Below are positions 15,470 to 24,024 of a stretch of 64,000 bases of DNA, piece after piece (positions within the stretch are counted from its first letter, which is position 1; each line of letters opens with the position of its first letter). Source of the stretch: Pseudomonas entomophila (lineage in GTDB: Bacteria; Pseudomonadota; Gammaproteobacteria; Pseudomonadales; Pseudomonadaceae). The stretch covers positions 1 through 64,000 of the forward strand of contig NZ_JARPQB010000025.1 in the NCBI RefSeq assembly GCF_029478665.1, written 5' to 3'. Under the pieces are notes generated by a model. The model ran no database searches, was not told the DNA's origin, and saw nothing but the letters and a program-made list of their open reading frames with translations. The position numbers and the translations under genes were made by a program.

Positions 15470-17413
15470 TCAAGGGCTGACAGCAACACCTTTCTCTTCT
15501 GGCTTCCACGCCAGCAAACCCTGACTGAACCCGTAAGCGGCGCTCTGGTAATAAGCGATCGCCCGGCGAATCAGCGGGTTGTCCTCATTCACGTTGGTCT
15601 CGCGGCTGTTGCCCAGCGCATCTTCATGCACGCGCAAGCCGCCACGTGGGCTGAGGATCGCCAGGTCCTTGCCGTCGAACAGCCCCAGGTGCTGGTAGTT
15701 GCCGATCAACACCCGTGGTGGCAACACGTCGTCACGCAGCAGGTCGCGACCGAAGAACGTCGAGGTGTAGCTCAGGTTGAGCAGGCCGAGCAGAGTGGGT
15801 GCCAGGTCGATCTGGCTGGCCAGCTTGGGGTTTTCCTGCGGCGCGATCATTTTCGGTGCGTAGATCCACAGCGGAATCTGGTAGTTGTTGACCGGCAGGT
15901 CTTCCTTGCCGGCACTGCCTGCGGTGTGGTCGGCGACAAACACGAACAGGGTGTTGTCGAACCAAGGCTTTTCTTTAGCCTGGCGCAGGAATTGGGCGAT
16001 GGCGTAGTCGGTGTATTTCACCGCGCCCTCGCGCCCATCGCCCGAAGGGATGTCGATACGACCGTCGGGGTAGGTATACGGGCGGTGGTTGGAGGTGGTC
16101 ATCAGTTGCAGGAAGAACGGCTTCTGCGCGGCGTGGTCGGTATCGGCCAGCTTGATCGCCTGGCGATACAAATCCTCGTCAGCCATGCCCCAGGCATTCT
16201 TGAAGCTGATTTCGCTCTCGTCGACGCTGCTCTGGTCGACGATGCGGTAGCCGTTGCCGCTGAAGAAAGCGTTCATGTTGTCGAAGTAGCCGCGCCCGCC
16301 ATAGACGTACACCGCGTCATAGCCGACCGCCGTCAACTGTTGGCCCAGGCTGGCATAGCCGCTTTCGCGGCCGATGCGCTTGACGATCGAGCGGCCGGGG
16401 GTGGGCGGGATCGACAGGGTGATGGCTTCCAGGCCGCGGTCGGTGCGGGTGCCGGTGGCATAGAAGTTGTTGAAGTACAGGCTCTGGGTGCGCAGTGCAT
16501 CGAGGTTGGGCGTGAGGTTTTCCGGGTGGCCGTTGCTGCCCATGTACTTGGCGCTGAAGCTCTCGATGGTCACCAGGATGATGTTTGGTTTGCGCAATTC
16601 ACCGCTGGCGCTGATGTGGCGGCGGATGTCCTGGGCCTCGCGGGCCTCGAAGCGGGCATTGGCGGCGGCCAGTTCCTGGTGCATCTGCGTACCCACCGCG
16701 TCCGCGCCAAGGCTGGCGTAGAACTGGGTGTAGTCCAGTTCGTTGTTGCGGAAGGCGGCGAAGAACTGGTACGGGCCGTTGCTGGCCAGTTCGCGCTGGT
16801 AGGCGTTACCGCCCTGGCCGCGGGGGAACTGCTGGTCGATCACCAGCACCGCCATCATGCTCAAGCCCGCCAGCACGCAGAGGCCCACCAGGCGCTGGCG
16901 GCCGGTGATCGCCGGGGCGGCGAGGGCACGGCTCAGCGGCCTGCGCAGCAGCAGGGTGAGCAGCAGCGCCACTACCGCCAGGCTGCCCAGCAGCGTGGGC
17001 AGGGGATAGGACTCGCGAATGTTGTCCAGGACTTCCTTGGAGTACACCAGGTAGTCCACGGCGATGAAGTTGAAGCGCACGCCGAACTCGTCCCAGAACA
17101 GCCACTCGGCCACCGCGACGAACAGCATGAGGAACAGGCTTGCCGCCAGCGCGCCTTGTAGCAGCCAGCGGTGGGTACGGGTGCGCCACAGGGGTGTCGG
17201 GCACAGAGCCAGGTACAACCCCAGCGGGAGCGCGGCATAGATCAGGAAGCTCAGGTCATACAGCGCGCCGCTGAAGAACACCGACAGGTAGCTGCCGCTG
17301 AACTCGTCGGCATGGGCCGCCAGCAGGACCACACGGGTCAACAGGAAGATGCCGAACCAGGTCGAGCAGAGTAACAGCAGGAAACGCCAGGGGGCGGCGA
17401 GCGGGGTACGCAT
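15470..17413 (-). CDS. LTA-synthase-like membrane sulfatase/phosphoglycerol transferase
   Basis: The 647-residue protein has five N-terminal membrane helices (to about residue 195) followed by a large periplasmic alkaline-phosphatase/sulfatase-fold domain. The probable nucleophile is the threonine of ATGTRTDRGLEA, with metal-site segments ITIESFSAKYM-like near 280, TSNHRPYTYP, and FVFVADHTAG. This is the COG1368 layout shared by lipoteichoic acid synthase and periplasmic phosphoglycerol transferases. In a Gram-negative the likely job is modifying periplasmic glucans or envelope lipids with phosphoglycerol, which is an inference. Confidence 0.87.
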   Translation of the reverse strand: MRTPLAAPWRFLLLLCSTWFGIFLLTRVVLLAAHADEFSGSYLSVFFSGALYDLSFLIYAALPLGLYLALCPTPLWRTRTHRWLLQGALAASLFLMLFVAVAEWLFWDEFGVRFNFIAVDYLVYSKEVLDNIRESYPLPTLLGSLAVVALLLTLLLRRPLSRALAAPAITGRQRLVGLCVLAGLSMMAVLVIDQQFPRGQGGNAYQRELASNGPYQFFAAFRNNELDYTQFYASLGADAVGTQMHQELAAANARFEAREAQDIRRHISASGELRKPNIILVTIESFSAKYMGSNGHPENLTPNLDALRTQSLYFNNFYATGTRTDRGLEAITLSIPPTPGRSIVKRIGRESGYASLGQQLTAVGYDAVYVYGGRGYFDNMNAFFSGNGYRIVDQSSVDESEISFKNAWGMADEDLYRQAIKLADTDHAAQKPFFLQLMTTSNHRPYTYPDGRIDIPSGDGREGAVKYTDYAIAQFLRQAKEKPWFDNTLFVFVADHTAGSAGKEDLPVNNYQIPLWIYAPKMIAPQENPKLASQIDLAPTLLGLLNLSYTSTFFGRDLLRDDVLPPRVLIGNYQHLGLFDGKDLAILSPRGGLRVHEDALGNSRETNVNEDNPLIRRAIAYYQSAAYGFSQGLLAWKPEEKGVAVSP

Positions 17414-17563
17414 GAAGTTGGCCTATGTCCATATGGGGTGCAGGAAGACAAGCAGACTAACCGGCCAGTTGCAAAAAAAATGTCAAAAATATGCAAGTCG
17501 AGTATGGATATCGACTTTAATGGTGCGGACTTTTTAAGTGCGATCCGTATCGAGGAGGTCATC

Positions 17564-17872
17564 ATGTTCGGTCAAGTTCTGACCTACGACGTTTATCATC
17601 TTGCGTTGTATCTGCTCACGGCGCTGGCCTGGGGGCTGCTGGGCATGCGTTTTCTGCTTCGCGACACGACTGCCACGGGGCTGCTCAAGTGCTGCGCGAT
17701 GTTTGGGGTAGCCGTGGCGATCAAGGCGGTGATGCTGGTGCTCGATATCTGGCGAGTGCTGGAACACCATCAGGTGGAGAGGCTGTTGATGGTGTTGGGC
17801 GGGTTGTTGCCTGGTGCATTGCTGTTGATCTGGAAGACAAGTTCTACGCTAAGTAGGAAGTTTCCTATTTAG
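17564..17872 (+). CDS. Small hydrophobic protein of unknown function
   Basis: The ATG at 17564 has a strong GAGGAGG site and gives a 102-residue protein (MFGQVLTYDVYHLALYLL). Three hydrophobic segments predict a small inner membrane protein, with a basic C-terminus. I do not recognise a family. It is divergent from the sulfatase gene (150 bases apart) and ends just before a strong bidirectional terminator. Base composition is slightly less GC-rich than its neighbours upstream. Confidence 0.7.
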   Translation: MFGQVLTYDVYHLALYLLTALAWGLLGMRFLLRDTTATGLLKCCAMFGVAVAIKAVMLVLDIWRVLEHHQVERLLMVLGGLLPGALLLIWKTSSTLSRKFPI

Positions 17873-17900
17873 TTGTAGGTTGAATCTTACAATTTTGAAA

Positions 17901-17931
17901 GAAACAGCGCCTTTCCGAAAGGCGCTGTTTC
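17901..17931. terminator. Bidirectional rho-independent terminator
   Basis: GAAACAGCGCCTTT pairs with AAAGGCGCTGTTTC in a 14-pair stem. It is placed between the convergent small membrane protein gene and the first Tsx-like gene, with T-rich flanks on both sides. Confidence 0.85.
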
Positions 17932-17940
17932 GTTTCACGA

Positions 17941-18723
17941 TCAGAAGTGAACTTTGACCAGCAAGCTCGCGGTGTTCTGGTCGGTGGTGAAACCGTCGCT
18001 GTCCTTGATGCCGTACTTGTTCTTCCAGTAGTCGTACTCGATACCCACGTACAGCTGCTTCTCACCCAGGTGCAGGGCCTTGCCCAGGTCGTACTTGATC
18101 TGCGGGTTGAAGTGCAGGTTGGCCTGGTAGGTGCCGCGACGGTTCTCGTCGTTGTCCACCACCCAGTCCATGAAGCCGTCGATCAGCACGTCGGACGAAC
18201 CCACGGGGATGGTGTAGGACCAGACCGGGGTGATCTGCCAGACATTGTCGCCCGGGCGGCTGCCGTCGGTGGTGCGCTGGTAGAAGTTCAGCTGGAAGTA
18301 GTCGAAGCCCGGGATGGCCAGGTCGAAGCCAGGGCCGATCAGGTAGGACTCGGTGTCACCCTCGCCGAACTCGTAGGTCATCGCCAGCAAAACGTCCTTC
18401 ACCGGGCCGAACTCGAGCTTCTGGTCGAAGATCTTGCCGAACGACAGGCGCGGGCTGATCTCGCCGTAGTAGGTGTTGGGGCCGTTGTTGGCGTCCTTCT
18501 TGCCTTGGTAGAAGATCTTGTCGACGAAGATGAAGTTGTCGCCATACTTCCACGCGTCGGCGTGCTCGAAGGTGAAGGTCTGCTGGGTCTCGGGGTTGAC
18601 CTTGAAGTTCTTGCCCCACAGGTAGGTCAGGCTGTTGTTCTGCCATTGCAGCAGGTCACCGGCTTGGCTGGCGCCGCAGGCCAGCAGGCCACCGGCGAGG
18701 ATCAGGCTATTGATGGTACGCAT
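17941..18723 (-). CDS. Tsx-type nucleoside channel outer membrane protein (copy 1)
   Basis: The 260-residue protein has a signal peptide ending SQA at about residue 21 and then the Channel_Tsx/OmpK beta-barrel. The barrel starts DLLQWQNNSLTYLWGKNF and ends in SLLVKVHF, a C-terminal phenylalanine typical of outer membrane insertion. The family passes nucleosides and related compounds. A very similar second copy lies upstream at 19075-19860, and a nucleobase permease precedes that. The 351-base gap before it suggests its own promoter, with a possible TetR operator at 18936. Confidence 0.9.
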   Translation of the reverse strand: MRTINSLILAGGLLACGASQAGDLLQWQNNSLTYLWGKNFKVNPETQQTFTFEHADAWKYGDNFIFVDKIFYQGKKDANNGPNTYYGEISPRLSFGKIFDQKLEFGPVKDVLLAMTYEFGEGDTESYLIGPGFDLAIPGFDYFQLNFYQRTTDGSRPGDNVWQITPVWSYTIPVGSSDVLIDGFMDWVVDNDENRRGTYQANLHFNPQIKYDLGKALHLGEKQLYVGIEYDYWKNKYGIKDSDGFTTDQNTASLLVKVHF

Positions 18724-18935
18724 TGCGTGTGTCGCTCCCTTGATTTGGATCTGTTGTCAGCGCTCGGGCGCTGTTCTTGTCTTTTGGGTCAGCTTTTTTC
18801 GATTGGCCACAGCTGTTTGGCAAGAGCTGCGCCAACTTTTCCGCGTTGGGCACAACCATCCTGCTCGACGTCTTTCTGAACGGATGAAAAGGGTGTCTCA
18901 GGCTGGCAACACGTTGGCCAACCGCCCGAATTCAT

Positions 18936-18949
18936 TGACTGAGCGGTCA
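18936..18949. promoter_or_regulatory. TGACTGAGCGGTCA near-palindrome, candidate TetR-type operator
   Basis: TGACTG-AG-CGGTCA is a 14-base inverted repeat with one mismatch, of the TGAC-N6-GTCA form common for TetR-family operators. It lies 213 bases upstream of Tsx copy 1, in the gap 18724-19074. The same gap also has an AGTGCTCC/GGAGCACT hairpin at 19023-19043, just past the stop of copy 2. No gene is seen in the gap. Confidence 0.4.
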
Positions 18950-19074
18950 GTAAACGCAGGCAGGATCCGTCCTGCCCTGATCGAGGGGGCGCGCAGATTA
19001 CTGGCTTGCGCGCCGCACCTCAAGTGCTCCGTCCTGGAGCACTGTGCTGCAAAGTTGGGCATTTGGTCAGGTTA

Positions 19075-19860
19075 TCAGAAGTGCACCTTGATCAGTGCAC
19101 TGGCGACGCTCTGATTGCTGTCCAGGTTGCCGCGGCTGTCGATGCCGTACTTGTCCTTCCAGTAGCTGTACTCGAAGCCCACATAGAGTTGCTTGGCGCC
19201 CAGGTTCAGGGCCTTGCCCAGGTCGTACTTGACCTGTGGGTTGAAGTGCAGGTTGGCGTGGTAGGTGCCGCGGCGGGTCTGGTCGTTGTCGGTCACCCAA
19301 TCCATGTAGCCGTCGATCAGGATGTCCGACCGGCCCACGGGAAGGGTGTACGACCAGCCGGGGGTGATCTGCCAGACGTTGTCGCCCGGGCGGCTGCCCT
19401 CGGTGTTGCGTACATAGAAGTTCAGGGTGAAGTAGTTGAAGCCGGGGATGTCCAGGTCGAAGCCGGGGCCGATCAGGTAGGCCTCGTTGTCGCCTTCGCC
19501 ACGCTCGTAGGTCATGGCCAGCAGCACGTCCTTGATCGGGCCGAAGGCCAGTTTGCGTTCGAAGATCTTGCCGAACGACAGGCGCGGGCTGAACTCGCCG
19601 TAGTAGGTGGTGACGCCTTTGCCGGGGTCGGCCTTGCCGTTGTAGAAGATCTTGTCGACGAACAGGAAGGTGTCGCCGTACTTCCACTTGTTGGCATGCT
19701 CGAAGGTGACGGTCTGCTGGATGTCAGGGTTGATCTTGAAATCCTTGCCGTACAGGTAGGTCAGGCTTTCGCCGTGCCATTGCAGCCATTCGCCGGCGTG
19801 GGCGGGGAGGGTGGCCAGCAGGCTGCTGCCCAGCAGAACGGACGTGGTGATGCGCTTCAT
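19075..19860 (-). CDS. Tsx-type nucleoside channel outer membrane protein (copy 2)
   Basis: The start at 19860 (MKRITTSVLLGSSLLATLPAHA) gives a clean signal peptide and a 261-residue protein; the open frame extends upstream but is not coding. The mature barrel shares long stretches with copy 1 (GSRPGDNVWQITP, FNPQVKYDLGKAL, SALIKVHF at the end), so the two are tandem paralogues. It is 141 bases downstream of the nucleobase permease gene with a GC hairpin in between. The pair probably serves outer membrane entry of purines or nucleosides. Confidence 0.9.
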   Translation of the reverse strand: MKRITTSVLLGSSLLATLPAHAGEWLQWHGESLTYLYGKDFKINPDIQQTVTFEHANKWKYGDTFLFVDKIFYNGKADPGKGVTTYYGEFSPRLSFGKIFERKLAFGPIKDVLLAMTYERGEGDNEAYLIGPGFDLDIPGFNYFTLNFYVRNTEGSRPGDNVWQITPGWSYTLPVGRSDILIDGYMDWVTDNDQTRRGTYHANLHFNPQVKYDLGKALNLGAKQLYVGFEYSYWKDKYGIDSRGNLDSNQSVASALIKVHF

Positions 19861-19971
19861 GTTGTGGTTCCCGGACTTATTGTTTTTGTTTGGGGCTTTT
19901 TCGGCGCGCAGGCGCCCCGGGCGGCCCATTCCGGCGGGCCGACGGTAAAACGGTTGCAGCGTGTCGGAAGT

Positions 19972-19995
19972 GGGGCGGCACGTGAGTGCCGCCCC
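19972..19995. terminator. GC hairpin after permease gene
   Basis: GGGGCGGCAC and GTGCCGCCCC form a ten-pair stem with a four-base loop, six bases past the permease stop. There is no long U-run, so it may be a weak terminator or a 3'-end stabiliser between permease and Tsx genes. Confidence 0.55.
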
Positions 19996-20001
19996 GGTCA
20001 C

Positions 20002-21357
20002 TCAATGCGGGTGACAGGCCTCGTTGTGCGCGGCGCGCTCGGCGCCACCGAGGATGTTGAACAGCAGGTTCAGCACCAGGGCGCTGAGGGTGGCCATGGC
20101 GATGCCACTGTGGGTGATGGGTTCCATCCACTGCGGCATCTGCGCGAAGAATTCCGGACGGACCACGGGGATCAGGCCGAAGCCGACGCTGACGGCGACC
20201 AGCAGCTGGTTGCGACGGTCGGAGATGTCCGCCTCCTGGAGGATCTTGATCCCGGTGGCGGTGACCATGCCGAACATGGCGATGGACGCGCCGCCCAGTA
20301 CCGCAGGCGGGATCGAGGCGATCAGGAAGGCCGCCTTGGGCAGCAGGCTGAGCAGGATCAGCAGCGCGCCGGCCATCACCGTGACGTAGCGGCAGCGAAC
20401 CCCGGTCATCTGCACCAGGCCAATGTTCTGGGCGAACGAGGAGTGGGTGAAGGTGTTGAAGAAGCCGGCGATGAACGACGCGCCGGCGTCGCACAGCAGG
20501 CCGCGACGCAGCATCCCAGGTGTTACTTCACGGTCGGTCACCTTGCCCAGTGCGAGGAACATGCCGGTGGACTCGACAAAGATGATCACCACCACCAGGC
20601 ACATCGACAGGATCGGCGCCAGGCTGAAGGTCGGCATGCCAAAGTGCAGCGGGGTGACCACCTGCAACCACGGCGCCTCGCTCAGGCCCGACAGGTCGAC
20701 CATGCCGATGGAACCGGCGAGCACATAGCCCAGGCCCATGCCCACCAGTACCGACACATTGACCCAGAAACCGCGCATGAAACGGTTGATCAGCAGGATC
20801 ACCGCCAGCACCAGGCCGGCCACCATCAGGTAGATCGGCGCGCCGAAGGCCTGCGCTTCATGGCCGCCACCGGCCCAGTTGACCGCCACCGGGAACAGCG
20901 ACAAGCCAATGGAGGTGATGACCGTGCCGGTCACCAGCGGCGGGAAGAAACGCACGACCTTGGACATGAACGGCGCGATCAGCATGCCGAAGAAGCCGGC
21001 TGCGATGGTCGCGCCGAAGATCCCCTGCAGACCGACACCTGGCATGCCGGCCATGGCCACCATGCTGCCGACCGCCGCGAAGCTGGCGCCCATCATGACC
21101 GGCATGCGGATGCCCACGGGGCCGATGCCGAAGGATTGGATGATGGTGGCAACGCCGGCGACCAGCAGGTCGGCGTTGATCAGGAAGGCGACTTCTTCGC
21201 GGGACAGGCCCGCCGCCTGGCCGATGATCAGGGGGACCGCGATGGCGCCACCGTACATCAGCAGAACGTGTTGCAAACCCACCAGGATCAGCTGGAACAA
21301 GGGCAGGGGCTGTCGCGGCGGCGCAACGGGGATGTGCGCCTTGCGTGACTCGGACAT
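20002..21357 (-). CDS. NCS2 family nucleobase permease (xanthine/urate type)
   Basis: The 451-residue protein has about 14 membrane segments and the NAT/NCS2 signature QNIGLVQMTGVRCR near residue 325. The family imports xanthine, uracil or urate with protons. The first helix region contains QHVLLMYGGAIAVPLIIG, typical of the xanthine/urate branch rather than uracil UraA. Its place directly downstream of puuD and upstream of Tsx channels makes urate or xanthine the likely substrate. Confidence 0.9.
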   Translation of the reverse strand: MSESRKAHIPVAPPRQPLPLFQLILVGLQHVLLMYGGAIAVPLIIGQAAGLSREEVAFLINADLLVAGVATIIQSFGIGPVGIRMPVMMGASFAAVGSMVAMAGMPGVGLQGIFGATIAAGFFGMLIAPFMSKVVRFFPPLVTGTVITSIGLSLFPVAVNWAGGGHEAQAFGAPIYLMVAGLVLAVILLINRFMRGFWVNVSVLVGMGLGYVLAGSIGMVDLSGLSEAPWLQVVTPLHFGMPTFSLAPILSMCLVVVIIFVESTGMFLALGKVTDREVTPGMLRRGLLCDAGASFIAGFFNTFTHSSFAQNIGLVQMTGVRCRYVTVMAGALLILLSLLPKAAFLIASIPPAVLGGASIAMFGMVTATGIKILQEADISDRRNQLLVAVSVGFGLIPVVRPEFFAQMPQWMEPITHSGIAMATLSALVLNLLFNILGGAERAAHNEACHPH

Positions 21358-21489
21358 GCAGCACCTCGAGTTTTGTTTTTATTCTCGGATCCAAGCGCCC
21401 GATACCACGCGGCAGGTCCCCGGGTGATATCGAACGCTCGATGCTTGCTTGTTGCTTGGAGCTTGAAACAGAGGCCGGGGTTGCCGGCC

Positions 21490-21517
21490 TCATCGCGGCA
21501 CAAGGCCGCTCCTACAG
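21490..21517. repeat. Single REP
   Basis: One unpaired copy, TCGCGGCACAAGGCCGCTCC followed by TACAG, lies between puuD and the permease gene. Confidence 0.75.
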
Positions 21518-21537
21518 TTTGAAACAGGGTGTCGCGA

Positions 21538-22857
21538 TCAGTTGACCCGCGCGCCAGCGGCGATCCAGTCGCCGACCAGCTTGCGTTCTTCAACGGTCAT
21601 CTGGGTGATGTTGCCCAGCGGCATGATCTGGCTGGCGACAGCCTGCGCCTGGATGCGCGCGGCCTGGGCCTGGATCTGCTGCGGGGTGTCGAACATCACG
21701 CCGGCCGGGGCGGCGCTGAACAGTGGGCTGGTCGGTTTGGCCGAGTGGCACACGGTGCAGCGTTCCTGAATGACGTCGTGGATCTTGTCGAAGCTGCCGG
21801 TGGCCGCTTGGGCCGTGGCCTGGGCGGGTTGCGCGGCAGGTGCCTCGGCAGGCTTGGCGGCTTCCTCGGCGCGCAGTTCGGCAGCGGTCTTGCCACCCAC
21901 GGCGGTAGCCGGCAGCGGTTGGTACTCGACCTTCGCGGCGGCTTGTTCAGGGGCGGTCGGTAGCGGCTTCGGGCCGGTCACGTAGGCCAGGCAGATCATC
22001 GCCAGGGCGCCGACAGGCAGGGTCCAGGCGTACTTGTTGCTGTCGTGGCGGGTGTTGAAGTAGTGGCGGATCAGCACCGCGGCCACCGCGATCCCGGCCA
22101 GGATCAGCCAGTTGTACTGGCTGCCGTAGGTGCTCGGGAAGTGGTTGCTGATCATGATGAACAGCACTGGCAGGGTGAAGTAGTTGTTGTGGCGCGAACG
22201 CAGCAGGCCCTTGGCCGGCAGTACCGGGTCCGGGGTCTGGTTGTTCTCGATGGCCGCCACCAGCTGGCGCTGGGCCGGCATGATGATGCGGAACACGTTA
22301 CCCACCATGATGGTGCCGATGATCGCGCCGGTGTGCAGGTACGCGCCGCGGCCGCTGAACACCAGGCTGAAACCCCAGCACGCGGCGATGATCAGCACGA
22401 ACAGCACGCCACCCAGCAGGGCTGGTTTCTTGCCCAGGGGCGAGTCGCAGAGGAAGTCGTAGACGAACCAGCCGGCGATCAGCGAACCGATACCGATGGC
22501 CACGCCTTCGGCACCGCTCAGGGTGCTGCCGGGTGCCAGCAGGTACAGGGCCGGATTCCAGTAGAACACCACGCACAGCAGGGCGATGCCGGACATCCAG
22601 GTGAAGTAGGCTTCCCATTTGAACCAGTGCAGGTTCTCGGGCATTTTCGGGGGCGCCAGCTTGTATTTTTCCAGGTGGTAGATGCCGCCACCGTGGATGG
22701 CCCAAAGGTCACCCGACAACCCATCGCGCGGGTTGCTTCGGTTCAGGTGGTTCTCCAGCCAGACGAAGTAGAACGATGCACCGATCCAGGCGACGCCGGT
22801 GATCATGTGAACCCAGCGAATGCTCAGGTTCAGCCATTCGTGAAGGTGTGCTTCCAC
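21538..22857 (-). CDS. puuD: Urate hydroxylase PuuD (cytochrome-fused urate oxidase)
   Basis: The 439-residue protein has an N-terminal integral membrane domain of about eight helices (starts MEAHLHEWLNLSIRWVHMIT), then an alanine- and proline-rich linker, then a periplasmic cytochrome c domain. The haem motif is CTVCH at 367-371, with a probable axial methionine in IMPLGN. This matches PuuD, which oxidises urate to 5-hydroxyisourate and passes electrons to the respiratory chain instead of oxygen. It replaces soluble uricase. It follows allA by 45 bases in a leftward operon. Confidence 0.94.
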   Translation of the reverse strand: MEAHLHEWLNLSIRWVHMITGVAWIGASFYFVWLENHLNRSNPRDGLSGDLWAIHGGGIYHLEKYKLAPPKMPENLHWFKWEAYFTWMSGIALLCVVFYWNPALYLLAPGSTLSGAEGVAIGIGSLIAGWFVYDFLCDSPLGKKPALLGGVLFVLIIAACWGFSLVFSGRGAYLHTGAIIGTIMVGNVFRIIMPAQRQLVAAIENNQTPDPVLPAKGLLRSRHNNYFTLPVLFIMISNHFPSTYGSQYNWLILAGIAVAAVLIRHYFNTRHDSNKYAWTLPVGALAMICLAYVTGPKPLPTAPEQAAAKVEYQPLPATAVGGKTAAELRAEEAAKPAEAPAAQPAQATAQAATGSFDKIHDVIQERCTVCHSAKPTSPLFSAAPAGVMFDTPQQIQAQAARIQAQAVASQIMPLGNITQMTVEERKLVGDWIAAGARVN

Positions 22858-22902
22858 AGTATTTACCTCTCGCCGGTCACCCCATCGATGACCGACCCTT
22901 TC

Positions 22903-23406
22903 TTATTGGTGGGGATTGAGGATCAACATCTGTTCCTCGGGGAAGTAATGCTCATCGCAGTTGTTGCCGGAACCACTGCGATCAACCACCAGGAAATCAT
23001 CCCGCTTTTCGATCGTCAGCACCGGGTGGTGCCAGACGCCGCGATGGTAATTGATGCCCTGCCTGCCATTACTGCGGAAGGCTCGGACCAAGCCTGATAC
23101 AGGTGCATCGCCAACGGGCGCGACCACGATCAGAAAGGGGTTGCCGAGCAGCGGGATGAAAGCCTGGCTGCCCAGCGCATGGCGTTCCAGCATGCGCACG
23201 GTCAATGGCATCTCCAGTGCGTCGGCGCGGAAGATGCTGATGATCGCCTTGTCTTCAGGCTCGGCGGTCTCGACCGTGGCGAGCTTGTGGAAGCGCATGG
23301 TCGAGCCGTTGTTGATCATGAAGTGGTCGCTGCCATCGGTTTCGATCACGTCACCGAACGGGGCGAAGGCTTCTTTGGTCAGGGGCTCGATCATCAGGGT
23401 GCGCAT
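22903..23406 (-). CDS. allA: Ureidoglycolate lyase
   Basis: The 167-residue protein begins MRTLMIEPLTKEAFAPFGDV and matches AllA of the cupin-like ureidoglycolate lyase family, with the conserved segment INYHRGVWHHP near residue 120. It splits ureidoglycolate into glyoxylate and urea. The glyoxylate is the substrate of Gcl in this window. The usual partner allantoicase gene is not between it and uraD, where only a 102-base gap exists. The open frame extends upstream to 23505 but the start at 23406 fits the family. Confidence 0.93.
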   Translation of the reverse strand: MRTLMIEPLTKEAFAPFGDVIETDGSDHFMINNGSTMRFHKLATVETAEPEDKAIISIFRADALEMPLTVRMLERHALGSQAFIPLLGNPFLIVVAPVGDAPVSGLVRAFRSNGRQGINYHRGVWHHPVLTIEKRDDFLVVDRSGSGNNCDEHYFPEEQMLILNPHQ

Positions 23407-23508
23407 GCGGTTATCTCTTCTATGTTCGTTGTTCTTGAAATAGGGTGGGCCGTCTTGCCTCGGCAGGCCCTGGGTGTCAGGCACTCGGGCCAGGCCGGGC
23501 GACAACCC

Positions 23509-24024
23509 TCAAAGCTGCAGCAGGCGGAACAGGGCAATCAGGTTGATCTGCGCCAGGGCTTCCTTGAATTCGGCATCCTTGTCGTTGTGGATGCGCTTTT
23601 CGAAGGCGGCGAGGATCTGGTGCCGGTTGCTGCCCTTGACCGCCATGATGAACGGGAACTGGAACTTGGCCTTGTAGGCATCGTTCAGTTCGGTGAAACG
23701 GGCGAACTCTTCGGCGGTGCACTGGTGGATGCCGGCACCGGCTTGCTCATTGGTGCTCGACTCGGTCAGCTCGCCCTGGATGGCGGCCTTGCCGGCGAGG
23801 TCCGGGTGCGCGTTGATCAGTGCCAGCTGGTCCGCCTGGCTGGCGCTGAGCAGGATGTCGCTCATGCGCTGGTGCAGCGCCTCGATCTCGTCCAGCTCGG
23901 CCAGTTGCCCCAGGTCATGGGCTTTTTCGGCGACCCACGGCGAGTGCTCGTAGATGTCGGCGAAGGCCTCGACGAAGGCGGCGCGGTCCAGGGTGGAGGG
24001 CTTGAGGGTGTTGAAGGCGGTCAT
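23509..24024 (-). CDS. uraD: OHCU decarboxylase
   Basis: The 171-residue protein begins MTAFNTLKPSTLDRAAFVEA. It has the UraD catalytic segments HPDLAGK (His73) and STNEQAGAG (Glu93). It decarboxylates 2-oxo-4-hydroxy-4-carboxy-5-ureidoimidazoline to S-allantoin, after UraH. Its ATG overlaps the puuE stop by one base (TGATG), indicating coupled translation. Confidence 0.94.
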   Translation of the reverse strand: MTAFNTLKPSTLDRAAFVEAFADIYEHSPWVAEKAHDLGQLAELDEIEALHQRMSDILLSASQADQLALINAHPDLAGKAAIQGELTESSTNEQAGAGIHQCTAEEFARFTELNDAYKAKFQFPFIMAVKGSNRHQILAAFEKRIHNDKDAEFKEALAQINLIALFRLLQL

